Position numbers and translations under genes: made by a program | Notes under the pieces: generated by a model | Seen by the model: the letters and a program-made list of their open reading frames with translations, nothing else | Databases searched by the model: none | Told to the model about the DNA's origin: nothing | From: Camillea tinctor | Taxonomy: Eukaryota; Ascomycota; Sordariomycetes; Xylariales; Xylariaceae | Length of the DNA stretch: 64,000 bases | Reading direction: 5' to 3' | Assembly (NCBI GenBank): GCA_022578605.1 | Contig: MU394059.1 | Span: forward strand, 558,001-622,000 | Shown: in pieces, positions 22,104-34,999 of the stretch | Layout: every line of letters starts with the position of its first letter | How positions within the stretch are numbered: position 1 is the stretch's first letter

Positions 22104-23302
22104 TTGATTATGTAGCTCCGATTTTTTTATTTTATTTATATTCGTAGTTGGTGAGCATCGGTATGAGTAAATATTTGACAAGAAATGCTAATAATATTTC
22201 AAGAAAACGTTGAGCGTGGGAAATGAATATCACAACTAGTTTAATAACTACAATATTCCACGATTATCGACAGAAGAGACTCGAGGAACAAACTAGAAAA
22301 AAAGGCGGGGGAAGATGTATGTAAGTGGTCCGCGGGGCTCTATGTACGTCTCCTTCCTTTTCCCAACTGATCAACCAAGCACCATCAGCCCATATTTATG
22401 TCCGATGAATGGACTCCATCCAGGTCTTTTGCGCAACGGCGCAAAACGAGGTGGAGAGAGACTGCGCCAGCGCAATAATGCGCGTACAAGCCGGCTTTAT
22501 CTTCTACCAATCAAGGGTGCAGCGAGTAAGGCAACCAGGCGAACCGATTATGCCAACTCCATGTGACTCTTTCGTGCCATGCATGCACAGCACTAGGGGC
22601 ATTAAATCGACATTTCGGTGTAAAGTTACGCGGCAGTCGTGAGGGGAAGTCGAGGCTATATGAAAGTTCGCTGTTCTGAGATAGCGCAGTGTCGCGTTAG
22701 AAAGGATCATTGAATCGTAGTGGTTTGCGCCGCGTGATCTGATATATCTGGATATTTCAACCTTGTAAGTTTAGCTCTTTAAAACAGGGCTAAGACGCAA
22801 AGGCGACTAGTAGTCCTTGAGCAGAGTTTCGTTATACCGTCTCAGAATGAACGGTTCGCAACAGCGATGTAGAGTAAACGATTCTTGAAGCTTTCGATGG
22901 ACACCTTGCCCATCTTGCCGCGCTTCAGTGTCCTTGGGTTAAAGGGCTCGGGATGGTATAAAATTGCCCATGTAATCAGCCCATTGGGTTGGTAGGTTAA
23001 TGAAAGAAGCTTGGTAACCTATCGTGATGACTGGAAATTGAGAATATCATCAACATTATCACAAGCACCATCCATTGCTTACCCTCTGCATACAAGTTCG
23101 AGTTATCAACACCAAACCAAGCAGGAAACAGGGAAACAGGTCGTGACAACTTAGCCCTTTGAATACTCATTCAACTAGGGTGTGCCCTGATACCGAGCCC
23201 AACCGAGATAAAAAAAAATCAGGATCAGAATGTCCAGATCAGGGGAAACGTTGGCCCAGGCTACTGGCCACAAGTATGTATAAAGTTTCCATACCATAGA
23301 AT

Positions 23303-23524
23303 ATGTCGTTAATGAAAAGATCCAGAGTGACTCCCAAACGGAAAGCACTATCGCAGCCGATGGTCAACTACCTCGCCAGCGCTCCTGAATTGTCTGAGAG
23401 TCTCATGGACGGCAATATCCTAACCTATAGAGATATCGACACAAGGCGAGAAGAAAAGACAGCTCAAGTGGCCAGGCTCCTGGACCAAATACAACCGTCT
23501 GCAAGGAACAATGGTCCCCCTTAG
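23303..23524 (+). CDS. Uncertain short ORF, 73 codons
   Basis: An ATG-started frame encodes a basic N-terminus (MSLMKRSRVTPKRK) and a charged C-terminal half (RREEKTAQVARLLDQIQ) that could form a helix. I recognise no family, and there is no splice-linked neighbour. It may be a small gene, a relic or chance. Confidence 0.2.
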   Translation: MSLMKRSRVTPKRKALSQPMVNYLASAPELSESLMDGNILTYRDIDTRREEKTAQVARLLDQIQPSARNNGPP

Positions 23525-26500
23525 ACACCGGAAGGACAGCTAGAGACAAGCTCTCTGGGCTAATATGGCTTCACGGTTCAGCATAATAGATAAACCCTAG
23601 TTGAAAATGATTAGTACTAGAAGTTGGAGAGAAAGAGAATCATAAAAACACATATTATAAACAGACAATAGAAAAACAATATAAAGAGAATAAAAGACGA
23701 GAAAGACTCATGTGAAGTTGATATAGACTATTGGGGTGGAGGAATTGGTCTTATAGACGGATAGACCCTATGCAAGATCTGACCCGCTTCCCCGTCCATT
23801 TTATGTACGTATTGCACATACATGCTTCACCATCCATACATAACATAACCTTCACCGCTTCTCTTTCATCAACCCATGCAAGTCAAGTTTTTTTTTTCTT
23901 CCTCCACTTCGTTTAAACCCGGACGAATAAGAAATCAAAATTGCTGAAGAAGAGAATGAAGAAAAGAAAAAAAAAGGAAATATTTAGCGTACCTAGCTAA
24001 TATCTGGAACGGATCCGCTGATCGTTTTATCTCCCGCTGTCACTCATAATCAATCGTTGCGGGGGAGAGTGGGAAGAAACAGAAGGAGGGGAGAAAGGGA
24101 AAGAATCCAGAGATGAGTTGTAGATATATACAAAATCTACGCTATTGAAAGCACCGAGCCACTGGAACGTCTTTACTGGCCAGAGGGGGGCAGATCTGGG
24201 GAGGGGACAGTATGTGCATGTATTACATAGCGTCTTCTCTGCCAATGAGCCTTCTTTGAAAGGGGAGCCAGTCTCCGCAACGCGGAGCGATCGTATTGGC
24301 TTTATCGACGATCGGGCAGCAACACCCTACTGACAAGTCCCCTCTCTCTGAGTGGACAGCGGCGCTGCGATGATGGAGAAAATAGAACAGATGGAGCAGA
24401 CGATGGATGCCCTAGCGAAAACATCAAACGCGCAGACGCGAGCAACGATCTGGGGGCGCGTCACTTTTTCGGGATTTGGCGAAGCACGACAGGGCATATG
24501 CGTACCCTCGCCTGCCAGTCATACGGCGAGGGCAATGGGATTGGCTTGGTGGAAGGGTCGGTTTGGCGTCCATAGGTAGGCTGGCCAAGTAGGTGACCTG
24601 ACGAGACAAAGGGGGTGTGCCGGTTGGTGGTGGCCCAGTTCCGTCAGCGGCCGCCGCATCACGCGGGCAGGTAGACGACATATGAATGAGCACATATACA
24701 GGTAGGGTAGGCAAACAGGTGAATGAATCTAACCTAGGTTAGGAGGTTGAGAAGCTCACTCTCCACTGGACTGTCACATTTGAGATATCATGTTGATAGT
24801 GGCGCCCCCCAACGAAGGTAAAAGAGGGTACAACGACCTAAGGAAACTACATGACAGTGAGCGAGTATACCTAGGTACATATATAATCTGAGCAAGACTG
24901 TAAAGAATCTAAAGGGATACCTACTTAGGAACAAGGCATTCACGTTAGACAACGTAATCCCCAGGCGAGGCGCTTCAGAACAGCAGGTACCCGACCCACG
25001 TCAGCGATGATTAAGGAAGTTGATTTAGGCATCAATGTTGTAAGAGAGATTGACCGAAGCTATGTAAGAAAACAAGAGTACTCTTCTCCTTGTAGAATTA
25101 CGTTTGAGCCCATTGCACATTCGTCCTTGGAACTGAACAACTATGGCTACGATCATCAGAACATAGCTGAATCTCACCGAACCAAGCCGCTATATTGCGC
25201 ACTTCCCTTGTTATTCTCAAAAACGACCAAATACATCTCCCATAAACCACTCCATTATGCCTTTGCCTATGATTTACCAAAGTCATACAAGGAACAGATA
25301 TCGAATAAGATATCCCCACCTCGGAGCTAAAGGAGGTATTGGCTTCATCTGACTGTGAATGAGGTTGTATTGGGCACCTTTCTAATAACTTATCAGTAGG
25401 CCTTTTTAATATACAATTCGTGTCAGCTAAAAGAAGGCAATGTTGCTCAATATTACTCTGCAAGTTGGTAAGAGAACAAATTCGTCTGACTAACAATTAA
25501 ACGGATCTCCCATTCAACCCCCTCGACTAATAGATGTTGCAAGATACCATGGTAAGTGCCGGAGAGCAGATATACGGCCCGGCATTGTCTAGACATGAAA
25601 AGGATCTTCATCACGCCTGCTCTCAGGTCCGTGATATTCTATACATAAGACATATGAAAGTTACATCAATGTGCCTACCTAAGAAAAATGTGATACCTAT
25701 GTGTCTTGTCGTGTTGTGCCGCAAAGCCTTCAACTATGTATTCATATTAAGAGTTTGAGCAGTCGCGTAAGTAGAATAGGTCCTACATCACAGTTACTTT
25801 TTCTGTTCTCGTAAAATGACTTGTATACTTTCCTGTTCATTAGATTATAAGAAGACCTCTGCGGATTATATCAGCGATGAGTCCCTATTCCTATCCAATG
25901 ACCTAACAAAAATGATAACAATATACTGGAATCAAAAACAACTTAGCGTATTTAGGATATAGGAAGGGGATGGGCTCATATCGATGAATTTTCACTGCTG
26001 TGAAAACAGTTTTTGGAAGCAGAGATGAGAAAGAGAGATTAATTCACTCGCCGTATCATCCGGTCGTCACAGGTCACACTGCACAGCCAAATCAATGAGT
26101 TTCTTCATCCTGCCTAGGATTACGGCTATCTGAGGTAGTCCAGCTCCTGGCCCGTGATATATCTCCTGCTAGAGTCTCTCTAATAGTGGTAGGATTCTGA
26201 CAGATCTGGGATGTTGCGAGGCACATCGGCCAGCTAGAGCTAGAAGCTGTATAAATTCTCTAACCTAATACCATATCCTGGTGGATTTGAGATCCAACCT
26301 CATCTTGGAACAGTGAGGCGACGTTGACCTAGAGTAACGGTAAATGTGATAAAAAATCCAGACCCTAAACAAGGATCGTCGACAATAACGACCGTCAACG
26401 ACAGTTACACTCAGGTCAGTGTATAGCCGCGAGTCAGAAACAACCAAATTCGCGAAGCCCTGTAAACCATCCCCATTTTTATCCCTCTTCTGATATTTAT

Positions 26501-26772
26501 CAACCCTATTTTGTTGGTTATAGAGTTATTAGCTACGTTGATAGACCCCTGTCTAGCAAATAGTTTACAATAATAGGCCTTGCAACCTGCTCACACATAT
26601 AAAGAGAGAGCAGCGGCCGCTGCAGTCGTAACCATTCGATGATTCCGGAAAAAGAAAAGAAAAAGCCGCATGTTATTCCCCCCTAAATCCCCGGCCATCA
26701 ACTCACCAATGCTCGCATTCCTCACATAGGGTACAAGACTGTCATACGCAATTATAGCTATTTTCATCGCCC

Positions 26773-29700
26773 CTAACCGGAGGTAGTGTCCATTGTGTCA
26801 CTAGAAGCGTTGGCCCGGGCTGATGCAATTCGCTCTGCCTTCCAAGCCTCAATTCGTGCACGGAGATCATCAGCAGGTACGACATCGTCAATTGTCATTG
26901 GGTTTCGTGTGAAAGGATCCAACGGGTTTGAGAGAAGTTGTTGGACAATCGTGGATCGGTCAACAATGTTGTGAGAGGGTAGAATGACCGGGTCCGTCAT
27001 CAGATCGCCAATAAGCGGATCCTCAAATTCGTCAGGGATCTCACCTAGATCAAGTTCAGCTTGATCTAATCGTTCCTTTGCTTCGGCGATTTTCTTTCTA
27101 AGCGCATCCCATGCCTCAATTATCTCCGGCGGCTTTTGAAGGCTGTTGCTGAGCAGGCGAGATGCAGTCTCGAAATTTGACGGTTTGTACGAGCGTCCAT
27201 CTGCAGCAACTGCATCAACGAACGCTGGCTTCGTGCTCAGGTTGAGGTACACGTCAACGAAGTCCGACAAGAGAGCCTTGGGGTCAAAGTGGTACTTCTT
27301 TGCATCCTCAACCTTCAATTGACCTCGTTTGGGGCCGACCAAAGACTCGAGATTGTAATTCAGCATACCTGCTAGCCGGGTGACTATCTCAGGCATGGTA
27401 AAGGCATCACGGAGCGTCTCAGTAAATAAGTTCATCATCCCCATTGTCTCATTGACCAGTTGCATCCAGGACTGGCACTGATGTTCGGCTTGCTCCAAAT
27501 CGGTCCGAACCTTCTCCTTCTCTTCATGGGATAGAGCTGGATCCTGCAATTGTTTCTGGTAGTCATGGATTTTAACCAACTTTGTCAAAGCCTCATCTAG
27601 TAGGTATGTTGCATCATTGAGGAGCAGGTTCACGAATTGTACGAAAAATTGCCGGTTGATCCTGTGCAAGTTAGGATATTAAATGGCTTGTGGCGGAAAA
27701 CAATGGTGCTGCAACTTACCTGCTTTCTCGACTAAGTTGATCCTTATACACATTGTTGGGCCAGATAGTCTTAATAACCTGGAAAATCTCGTAACGAATG
27801 TTGAACTTGTCGTAAAATGCCGAGCTGACACCACTATGCTCGCATTCTGGAATGGTCAATGTGTGCACGGCTTGGAGATTGCGTAGAACATACCAATATA
27901 GAACTTCATCAGCGAATGTAGGAGGTGTTCGTTGGCAAACTCCGATCCTATCAGCGTATCGCCTAGAACGCCACGACTCAGATGATACAATGGCCATGTA
28001 CCAGCAAAGAGGAGGGTAACAAGCGACGACTTCAAGTACGGGTTCTTGATGTATTCTGAAGATCGAAGAAATGTTATGCATAGCGTGATAATCTCGTCCC
28101 CCACGGCCGACACCAAAATATTCGGCAAGAATCTAGTGGATATATGAGCGATGAACGCACACGAAGAACCGACAGCAACTCACCGGAAGACAAACTTGAA
28201 GTTGTCCACAACGTCTTGGAGGGCATATTCTGGCAGGCAGCTAAAAGCATCCGGCTTATCGCTCGAAAGGGGGAGCTTGATAGACTTTCCAGGTGTGTAG
28301 TTCGTGCCACTAGCAATTCTAAGAAGGAACACAGCAACGTATCGCATAAACTGAAGCGATAGCGTTTGCATGGACTGGTCTAAGACAACGCCATTGATAG
28401 CATACTTGAGGGAAATGTGTCGTTCAAGGGCATTCACGGTGTTGTGGTGAGTGGCCTTGGCCATCTGAAGGCGGAGAGGATCCTGGTCTAGGTTAGCCCA
28501 TCCTCACTTATGCCTTCATACTCCAACCTACGTTCTGGAACTTTGCCATTTCATCCTCCATTTGCTTCAGCAAACCTTCAATATACTTGATCTCTCTATC
28601 AATATCCTTTAACTTGCTGTGGGTCGCGCCAAGGCCATAGTGATGGGCGGCCAGAGTCAAGAAGAAGACTTCAGAGATGAAGTTGGAGGACCCTTCTACT
28701 TTATGGCGATAGAAAGCCTCGGAGGTGGCTTGGTCTGCATTCAGCTTGGTCTCATCACTCATGTCAATCCGGGGATTCCGTCGGAGATACTCAATGTCCA
28801 CTTTGTCAATCTTGGAAAAGGTAGCATCCATGAAAGGTTGACAAAGCTGGTCTAGGATCGCAGTCACATTAACCATAAAACCATCAGAGGCAATATCGGT
28901 GGGTTTAACACGCATTGCACGTCTCTTATGGTTATTATTCATAATAAAGGCAAACCAGTCAAGAGTGTGGTTTCGGGATTGGGCACTAGCTCGAACGAAG
29001 GCATTGATGATGCTGGTTAGATCGCCCTGGTGAGCCTTCAGAGTCATCTGAAGCGCTGCCTGGCCTGTCTTAACATGGCCTTGGTCAATTGTCCGTGGCC
29101 CGTTAAAGTAGGATCGGGCAACATCAGTTTGAAGCGGCGAGAGGCGGAAAAAGGGTCCTAGGATAGTTTGTAGTTCCGGCGCCACTGCAAGCTGCTCCTT
29201 GGTCATTTCTGGCGTCGGCGTTACCTGGAATTGAGGGTGCTGCGTCAGAACTTCTAGCAGCGGCGGGAATCTCGAATAGGTGAGAAGGGACTAGGCAGGG
29301 TTAGATCCGTTAGATCCGTTCATAGTTGGTAACCGTATGCCGGGTATTTGATGTCTTACATTGATGTAGGGCTTAAAATCGTCGTTCATCGTCATGCTAG
29401 CTACTTTCTGGCTCATGACGACCATGGCATCGGTAAAGACGGTGGCAACAGTCTCTTCACTCTTGACGCGCAGTGCAGCCTCGGTGAAGAAGTCCAAGCA
29501 CACGCCGCCCTCGTTTTCATGATGGCGCAGAAGGTAGGGAACCAATGAATCATGCTCCGGATTGGGCTCTCGGCTAGACGGAAGTGAATATCATGCAAAG
29601 GAAGAGAGCGTATTACTACATCACTTACCTGAAGAGTTCCGGCATGGTGAGGGCGAAAATGCAGTTGCTCATGCAGAGTCTCTTGGCCTCGCCCAAGACG

Positions 29701-30553
29701 TCCAACTTCTGCTGGGAAGGCTGTCTCAATGCACGGTTAGCCCGCATGATGCGCTTCCAGCATGGCAAGAAATAGTCCAGGAGCGGATGGCTGGCCGGGA
29801 CGTGCCGACCTGCCTCGAGCATGGCCGCATCGATATTGGAGGCTGAGAACTTCAGCTGCTCACCCGCCTGCTGCAGTTCATCCTTCAGTTCTGGTAGGAA
29901 GGTCAGCTTGGCGCCGCGGCTATCGACCGCTCGAGTCTCGTCGAAAGTGACATGGAAGATCTCGCTGAGGGTCCGGTCGGACCAGTCCTCGAGTGATTCT
30001 TCTCTCGTGGAGAGTATCTTCTTCGGAGGGGGCGCTGCTGCTTGAGTTTTGTCAACAGCCGAAGCTGATCTCTTGTGGCGTTGCTCGTTACCTGGTTCCT
30101 CAGATGATGCATTACCTCCAGGTTCCGTCTTATTTTTAACGCCCAGCTGAGAGAAGGGATTCCCTGTTGAGGGTTTGGCGGCAGTGGCGGCTTGGGAAGA
30201 AGAGGTAGACGAAGAGGAGGGGGGGATGGTATGGTTTCTCGAGTTCTGCGTAGTATTTGCCTTGTCTGTTTCTAGTTTCGGGGAATCAGTTCTCGAGGGT
30301 ACCTCGGAGGCAGAGGCAGAGGGCGCAGGTGTGGCAGTTGGAGTGCTGGATCGGGAGGAGGCGGAGGCTGTGGAATTCATGCCGCCGAGTTTCGCGAGAC
30401 GTCTCTGCCGCATCTGTTCGACTTCCAAATTAGCGACTCTGCAAGGGAATCACTCGTATCCTACGATTGGTGCGCAGTTTACAGTTCCTTCACGGCGCAT
30501 ACCTGTTCCTGGGGCGGCAAGGTCGGCTCTGCCGACTGCTCGTTTGGATCCAT
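26773..30553 (-). CDS. UFD2: Ubiquitin conjugation factor E4 (UFD2), U-box protein
   Basis: Eight exons (30553-30503, 30413-29629, 29573-29360, 29290-28532, 28482-28184, 28132-27894, 27846-27720, 27661-26773) join in frame to 1120 aa. The Ufd2 core is clear: YLLRHHENEGGVCLDFFTEA, then GPFFRLSPLQTDVARSYF, AKATHHNTVNALERHI, FYDKFNIRYEI, and NRQFFVQFVNLLLNDATYLLDEAL. The C-terminal U-box (about 1037-1105) reads FEDPLIGDLMTDPVILPS, IVDRSTI and DPFTRNPMTIDDVVP. Ufd2 extends ubiquitin chains on substrates already carrying ubiquitin and works with Cdc48 in proteasomal delivery and ER-associated degradation. The N-terminal 200 residues are Ser/Thr/Pro-rich and little conserved. Introns are 47-89 bp. 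Exon 1 is only 17 codons; its acceptor (before MRQRRLAKLGG) was chosen because it is the one that keeps phase. Confidence 0.95.
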
Positions 30554-30733
30554 GATGGGATTGCTGAGATGCTGAGATGCTGTTCGGTTCTATGCAAGAT
30601 CCAGAAACCAGAAACCAGAAAATGGAATGGAATAAATGAATAAGATAAGAGAAAAGCAACAAGTTGGCGCTCGAGTCTGGCAATTAACTACCACTACCTA
30701 TTGAGATGAGAAGAAAAGAGAAATGAGATTGAG

Positions 30734-30758
30734 AGTGAAAGTGAAGGTGAAAGTGAAA
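30734..30758. repeat. GTGAAA-type microsatellite
   Basis: Imperfect tandem copies of GTGAAA/GTGAAG lie just upstream of UFD2. Confidence 0.7.
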
Positions 30759-31524
30759 AAGGAAGTGGTGGGAAAAAAAGATGACGACAAATGCTGAAAT
30801 GCTGCTAAGTGAAGTGGTATGTAAGTAATGTAATGTAAGGTTTAGGTAGGTTTGGTTAGGTGGATTATTCAGATAGAAGAGGTAAGGCAAGCTAAGTGAA
30901 GCTTTAGCGCAGGCACCTTTAGGTAATGAACCCCCTGCACGGTCAAAGATGGATGATAATGGAAGATTGAATGACACAGCAGACCCACAAAAGTCTTAAA
31001 ATCTATCGTCATTTCTTATCGATTAGATCGTATTGTATGTACATACATACATACAGCCAGACTCAGGCAGCCAGGTATTTAAGGTATGTAGCAGGTATGC
31101 ATCTATGCAATTAAATAAATGCACTCTTTCTTCATGAAATTTATTTGTATTTTTTTTTTTTTCAAAGTTTTTACTTAGGCAGATAATTCAGGCAAACATT
31201 GAATCGGTTAGAATCCCTCGAGTTGTCAATTAGGTAGCATATATGGATGAAGACATGTAAGCTTAGGTGCCTAGGTACGTAGCCTCGAATCCGCCCCCAC
31301 TCTAGCTGCTAAGAGGTAAGAACCCACTCTAATGGGGATGAATGTAATGGCGGGGTATCGGTTTCTCCCGAGATTCAACCCCTGCTCAGTTCAAAGTTAG
31401 GTATGTATCTGCCAATACAAAGTAGTACGTATAAGTGCTGGGTATTACTAACCTGGTAGTATCTAACTTACATGTAATACCTAACTACTAGTACTTCTAT
31501 ACCTCTAAGTAGCGGGTTTGGTAA

Positions 31525-31541
31525 ATATATATATATATATA
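31525..31541. repeat. AT dinucleotide repeat
   Basis: An uninterrupted run of alternating A and T of about 17 bases. Confidence 0.85.
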
Positions 31542-31772
31542 AAGTATAAATTCATTCTAGTTTATTGTTTGGATGGACTGATGCCCTTATTGAACTACTT
31601 AAGATCACTTCTCTTAACACTAGGTAAATCCTAAATTCCTCCATCGACTCAGATCGCGAACCTCTTGTACACTCTTGTACACATCTAATTCTAACATCCA
31701 AGAGTGAGCTTAGATTGTAGGTCTTATAACACGACGTAGGTCTGTTACAAAGGACTATGCATAATAAATACC

Positions 31773-31788
31773 AAGTACCTAGGTACTT
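31773..31788. repeat. 16-bp perfect palindrome containing CCTAGG
   Basis: AAGTACCTAGGTACTT reads the same on both strands. It is the longest perfect member I noticed of the CCTAGG-centred palindromes scattered through the intergenic DNA. Confidence 0.85.
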
Positions 31789-32539
31789 AGGTAATTATGT
31801 TCTAATTGGTTACCTATAATTATTAGAAGTTTATAAACGCAAAAGTAGGGTATGGAGTAGGCAACTTACCGACCTCAATACCCAGGTACCGGGATCGTGT
31901 ATTAGTCTCCAATGTTAGACACAAGATTGATGACAAATACCGTGCTAATGTTCTGCAGGATATAGTATGGGATACCTGGATTAGATATTAGTATTGACTA
32001 CCTAGTACCTAGGTACATAGCCTATACGATTGCCAACCAAGACAATCATCGTCATATGACATGAAAAGTAGAAATTACATAAGTACCTACTTATCATATG
32101 TAACTTCAAGTTGTAAGTGAATTACATGTGAATGAAATCTGCTCTAGGTTAGTTCAGGTTTTGTTGTCCCCTGACCTGATATTTGAAAAAGGAATTATAT
32201 AGAACTAATGACATCTTTCACTTTGCGTATAGGTATGTTACATTCGTCCTATAGATTGAGGCTTTGCTGAAGGAGGGTACCCAGGTCCAAAGAGAGATCG
32301 TGGACGGTCCCTACTGTGTAACGATCCAATCGCGATCCTGTGAAGAAGAAAAAATAACCGGAGACCTTGTATACAACATGGTGTGAACCCATGCAATATG
32401 CGGTCCCAAAGTTGTTCATGATTTGACTTCCGATTCGAAGGTCTTGTATACGAACTCTACGTCATCGCCATTCACACATATTATCTCCCACATCCACAGC
32501 CACCTCCACCTCCACCTCCAGAAATAAGTGAAGCAAGCA

Positions 32540-33153
32540 ATGGATAGTCTGGACAATGAGAGCCTACGGCAACTTGTCCGTAGTATTGATGGGGTTAGAT
32601 ACGAGTGCTTATCTCCATGTTAGCCATCCTCGCATTCGGGACGCCACCTCGGGCAGTCTACCTTGATATTGCCGACGCAGATGCCCAATCGCTCTCCTGT
32701 GCGTCTGCCCTACCAATACCAAGCCTGCAGGCCTCTACTTATCTACCCAGGGGCTCCCCGCACGTGGGCATCAGGCATAGGACTTGGGACTATACAAAGG
32801 AATATCACCGACTGTATGCATCGTGGCTGCAGGACTGATCAATATCCTGCCTATTACCCCTATACCTTGGAGTATCTTCAGCTACAAGTTCACAAGCTAA
32901 GTTACCTACCTATCAGGAGGGAGATAGCTACGTAACTCCCTTCTATTTCGGCAGGTGGTCGCCGACCATACTCTACTCTCCGGTAACACGGCCGAGAGCG
33001 AGCGTATCAGCGACGAGAAAGCACCCCCTGATGAAGCCCGAGTAGTCATCATGGAACCCTATTGGCACCAGCCCCTGCCAAGCACGTCAATCCTCCCCAT
33101 AAAAATAGTCTCTACCTACGTATCTGTAGTAATAAATCTTGTCTCATTATCAT
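32540..33153 (+). CDS. Possible short, interrupted gene (uncertain)
   Basis: An ATG at 32540 opens a frame reading MDSLDNESLRQLVRSIDG, which looks protein-like but stops after 27 codons (TAG). A possible last exon begins after a TTTCGGCAG acceptor at about 32955 and runs in frame to a stop near 33153, with NTAESERISDEKAPPDEAR and VVIMEPYWHQPLP. A (CCACCT)n tract lies just upstream of the ATG. The linking introns and middle exons could not be settled and I recognise no family. It may be a degraded gene or chance. Confidence 0.2.
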
Positions 33154-34999
33154 AAATGATATCTTCTAGGTTATTGGGCTTTAGTATTAGCCATGGACTG
33201 GGTACTTTGGGATAGGGGGAGGGGGTGAGCGGAATGTTGTACTCTTGCTCATGGCTAACCTACATGAAAGGAAAAAAAAAGAAAATAGCGGGATGATCTC
33301 TACGGCTTCTAAGATGGGCTCTTTGAAACATGTGAAGTTAGTTTCTCGAGACTCCAACTTATTGTCCTGACCAGCCACAGTCATCCCTTCCGCCACTCAC
33401 CCTGAAGATCTTCCAAACCACCCGCCCTTGAGCTGCCCGACTTCTCACGATCAAATTCCAAAACAGGAGACTTGCTAGAGAATGTCATACGTCGATGATA
33501 TCCCAAGAGAACAGCAAACAATTCTTTGTAGAGATGGCGAACAAGTGTCTCCAATTGCCATCCGCAAACACTAATGTATGAGATCGAGCCTCCTGAGTGT
33601 ACCGCGCGCACATATTGTAGCACAGCTCCAACGTCTGAGATCCCCCCTGAAGTCCCACGGCAACCTGTGGCTGTTCGCCTACTCAAGGAATTTATTGGCC
33701 AAGAACTGTCCCATCCTTGCTAGACTTAGTCCTTTCCGTCCCAAAGGACGGATTTCGTGTTCAGCACCGGGCCGCCTCGCCGCCGCCATCTTCTCCAACA
33801 TAGGGGGGGCAAGCCATGATGAGGTCTACCTACAGAACGCCCCAACCTAGACACAAGCCGGTTCTAACGCTAGCTGCCGTCTCATCACCTATTTACGAAC
33901 TACCTACACGGCTATATCTCGGCCGTGGGGACTCTTACCAAGGACTGGGGATCGCCGTTGCCGATTTGAGTGACTGGACGACGAACCTGTATCAACACTA
34001 ATTCCCCGATTATTGAAATGAAGTCTCACCATTTCCTGTGTGCCGGATGCTAAGAACTTTAGAGTCCGAACTGGAACGCACAGGTTCGTTCGTGACGGGC
34101 CTGATACGTTTGTGTAAAATGGTCTGGTCAGAATACGCACATATGTTCAGGAGGTTTACCATCTGAGTCGGAGGCCGCGAATATGGCCTAGATCTGTTCG
34201 AACCCCGGTAGGTAACCCTTTTCTCAGTCGGCACAGTACCGTCGTTGCCTGCGTCATGCATGATCCCAACGCCGAAAATACCCAAGACTCTGTACCTTGA
34301 GGCGCATACGTGCCTTCGTACCTTAAAGCCAAGCGGCAGTTTACATGCCATGCTTCGCAACTATCAATTGATGGCGCTCTGCCACTTTTCCATACTGCAT
34401 CGATTCTCCCTCAACCAAGGTCTCTGGGTCGGGTATCTGCAGCCTTCTCAAGCTTCCATTGGCGACGTAGCACACCCGGCACTCCGTTCTCCATACGAGG
34501 AGGCCATTATCGTTGGCACGGAAAGGCGCAGAAGCTGTGTAACCCACATAGTCTGACCTGTGATGGCTTACCGGGTCACTATCTGGACCTTCACAATCCA
34601 AATTGCCTGATCTCTTTTCTTCTTTTCCCTCCCTCAAACACACACACCAGCATGTCGTGCAAAGCGTCATCGCACCGGCTGGCGGCCTAGCGTATTTGGA
34701 AGGTTAAGGACAGGATATATATGCACCCACATGGCAGATTTATTACTCAGGCAAGATCGATGGTCAGATTGACGCGCCCCTGTCGTCCCCTTTTAGCAAC
34801 ACTGTCTCTCGCCTCGCTCGTTCAGCCATACGGAGATTTTGGCATCCTTTTTTTAAACATTCGTTCAAGCCTCTCGATCACTTCAAGTCCTTTTCATTCA
34901 GACTGATACCCCCCCAAAATATGCCTCTCGTTTCTTGCTATCGTTCAATTCATACAAATACATGCGCAGCATAAAATCCCTATTGGAAAGCATTGCACC

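Larger units (their letters stand above)
22000..26772. other. Intergenic region between the C2H2-type gene and UFD2
   Basis: The left end is the promoter and leader of the C2H2-type gene and includes a perfect hairpin (22079-22103). The right end holds the 3' side of UFD2. An uncertain 73-codon ORF lies at 23303-23524. Other features are an A/G-rich tract at 23930-23985 and the palindrome TACCTAGGTA at 24868-24877. No convincing gene or RNA was seen. Confidence 0.5.
30554..34999. other. Divergent intergenic region between UFD2 and the Cys-rich membrane protein
   Basis: This 4.4-kb region should contain the promoters of two divergently transcribed genes. It holds a GTGAAA-type repeat (30734-30758), an (AT)8 run (31525-31541), several CCTAGG palindromes (31270-31277, 31773-31788, 32005-32016), a (CCACCT)n run (about 32499-32520) and an uncertain short gene candidate at 32540-33153. 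Open frames at 33381-34670 show no motif I recognise. Confidence 0.5.

Noticed and set aside
33381..33686. 101-codon minus-strand ORF followed by a good GTGAGT donor
   Set aside because: It starts with TTG, shows no recognised motif, and the nearest acceptor would make an intron of only about 35 bases.
34185..34215. GTTCGAA, resembling a tRNA T-loop
   Set aside because: There is no pairing for the T stem and no cloverleaf could be drawn.
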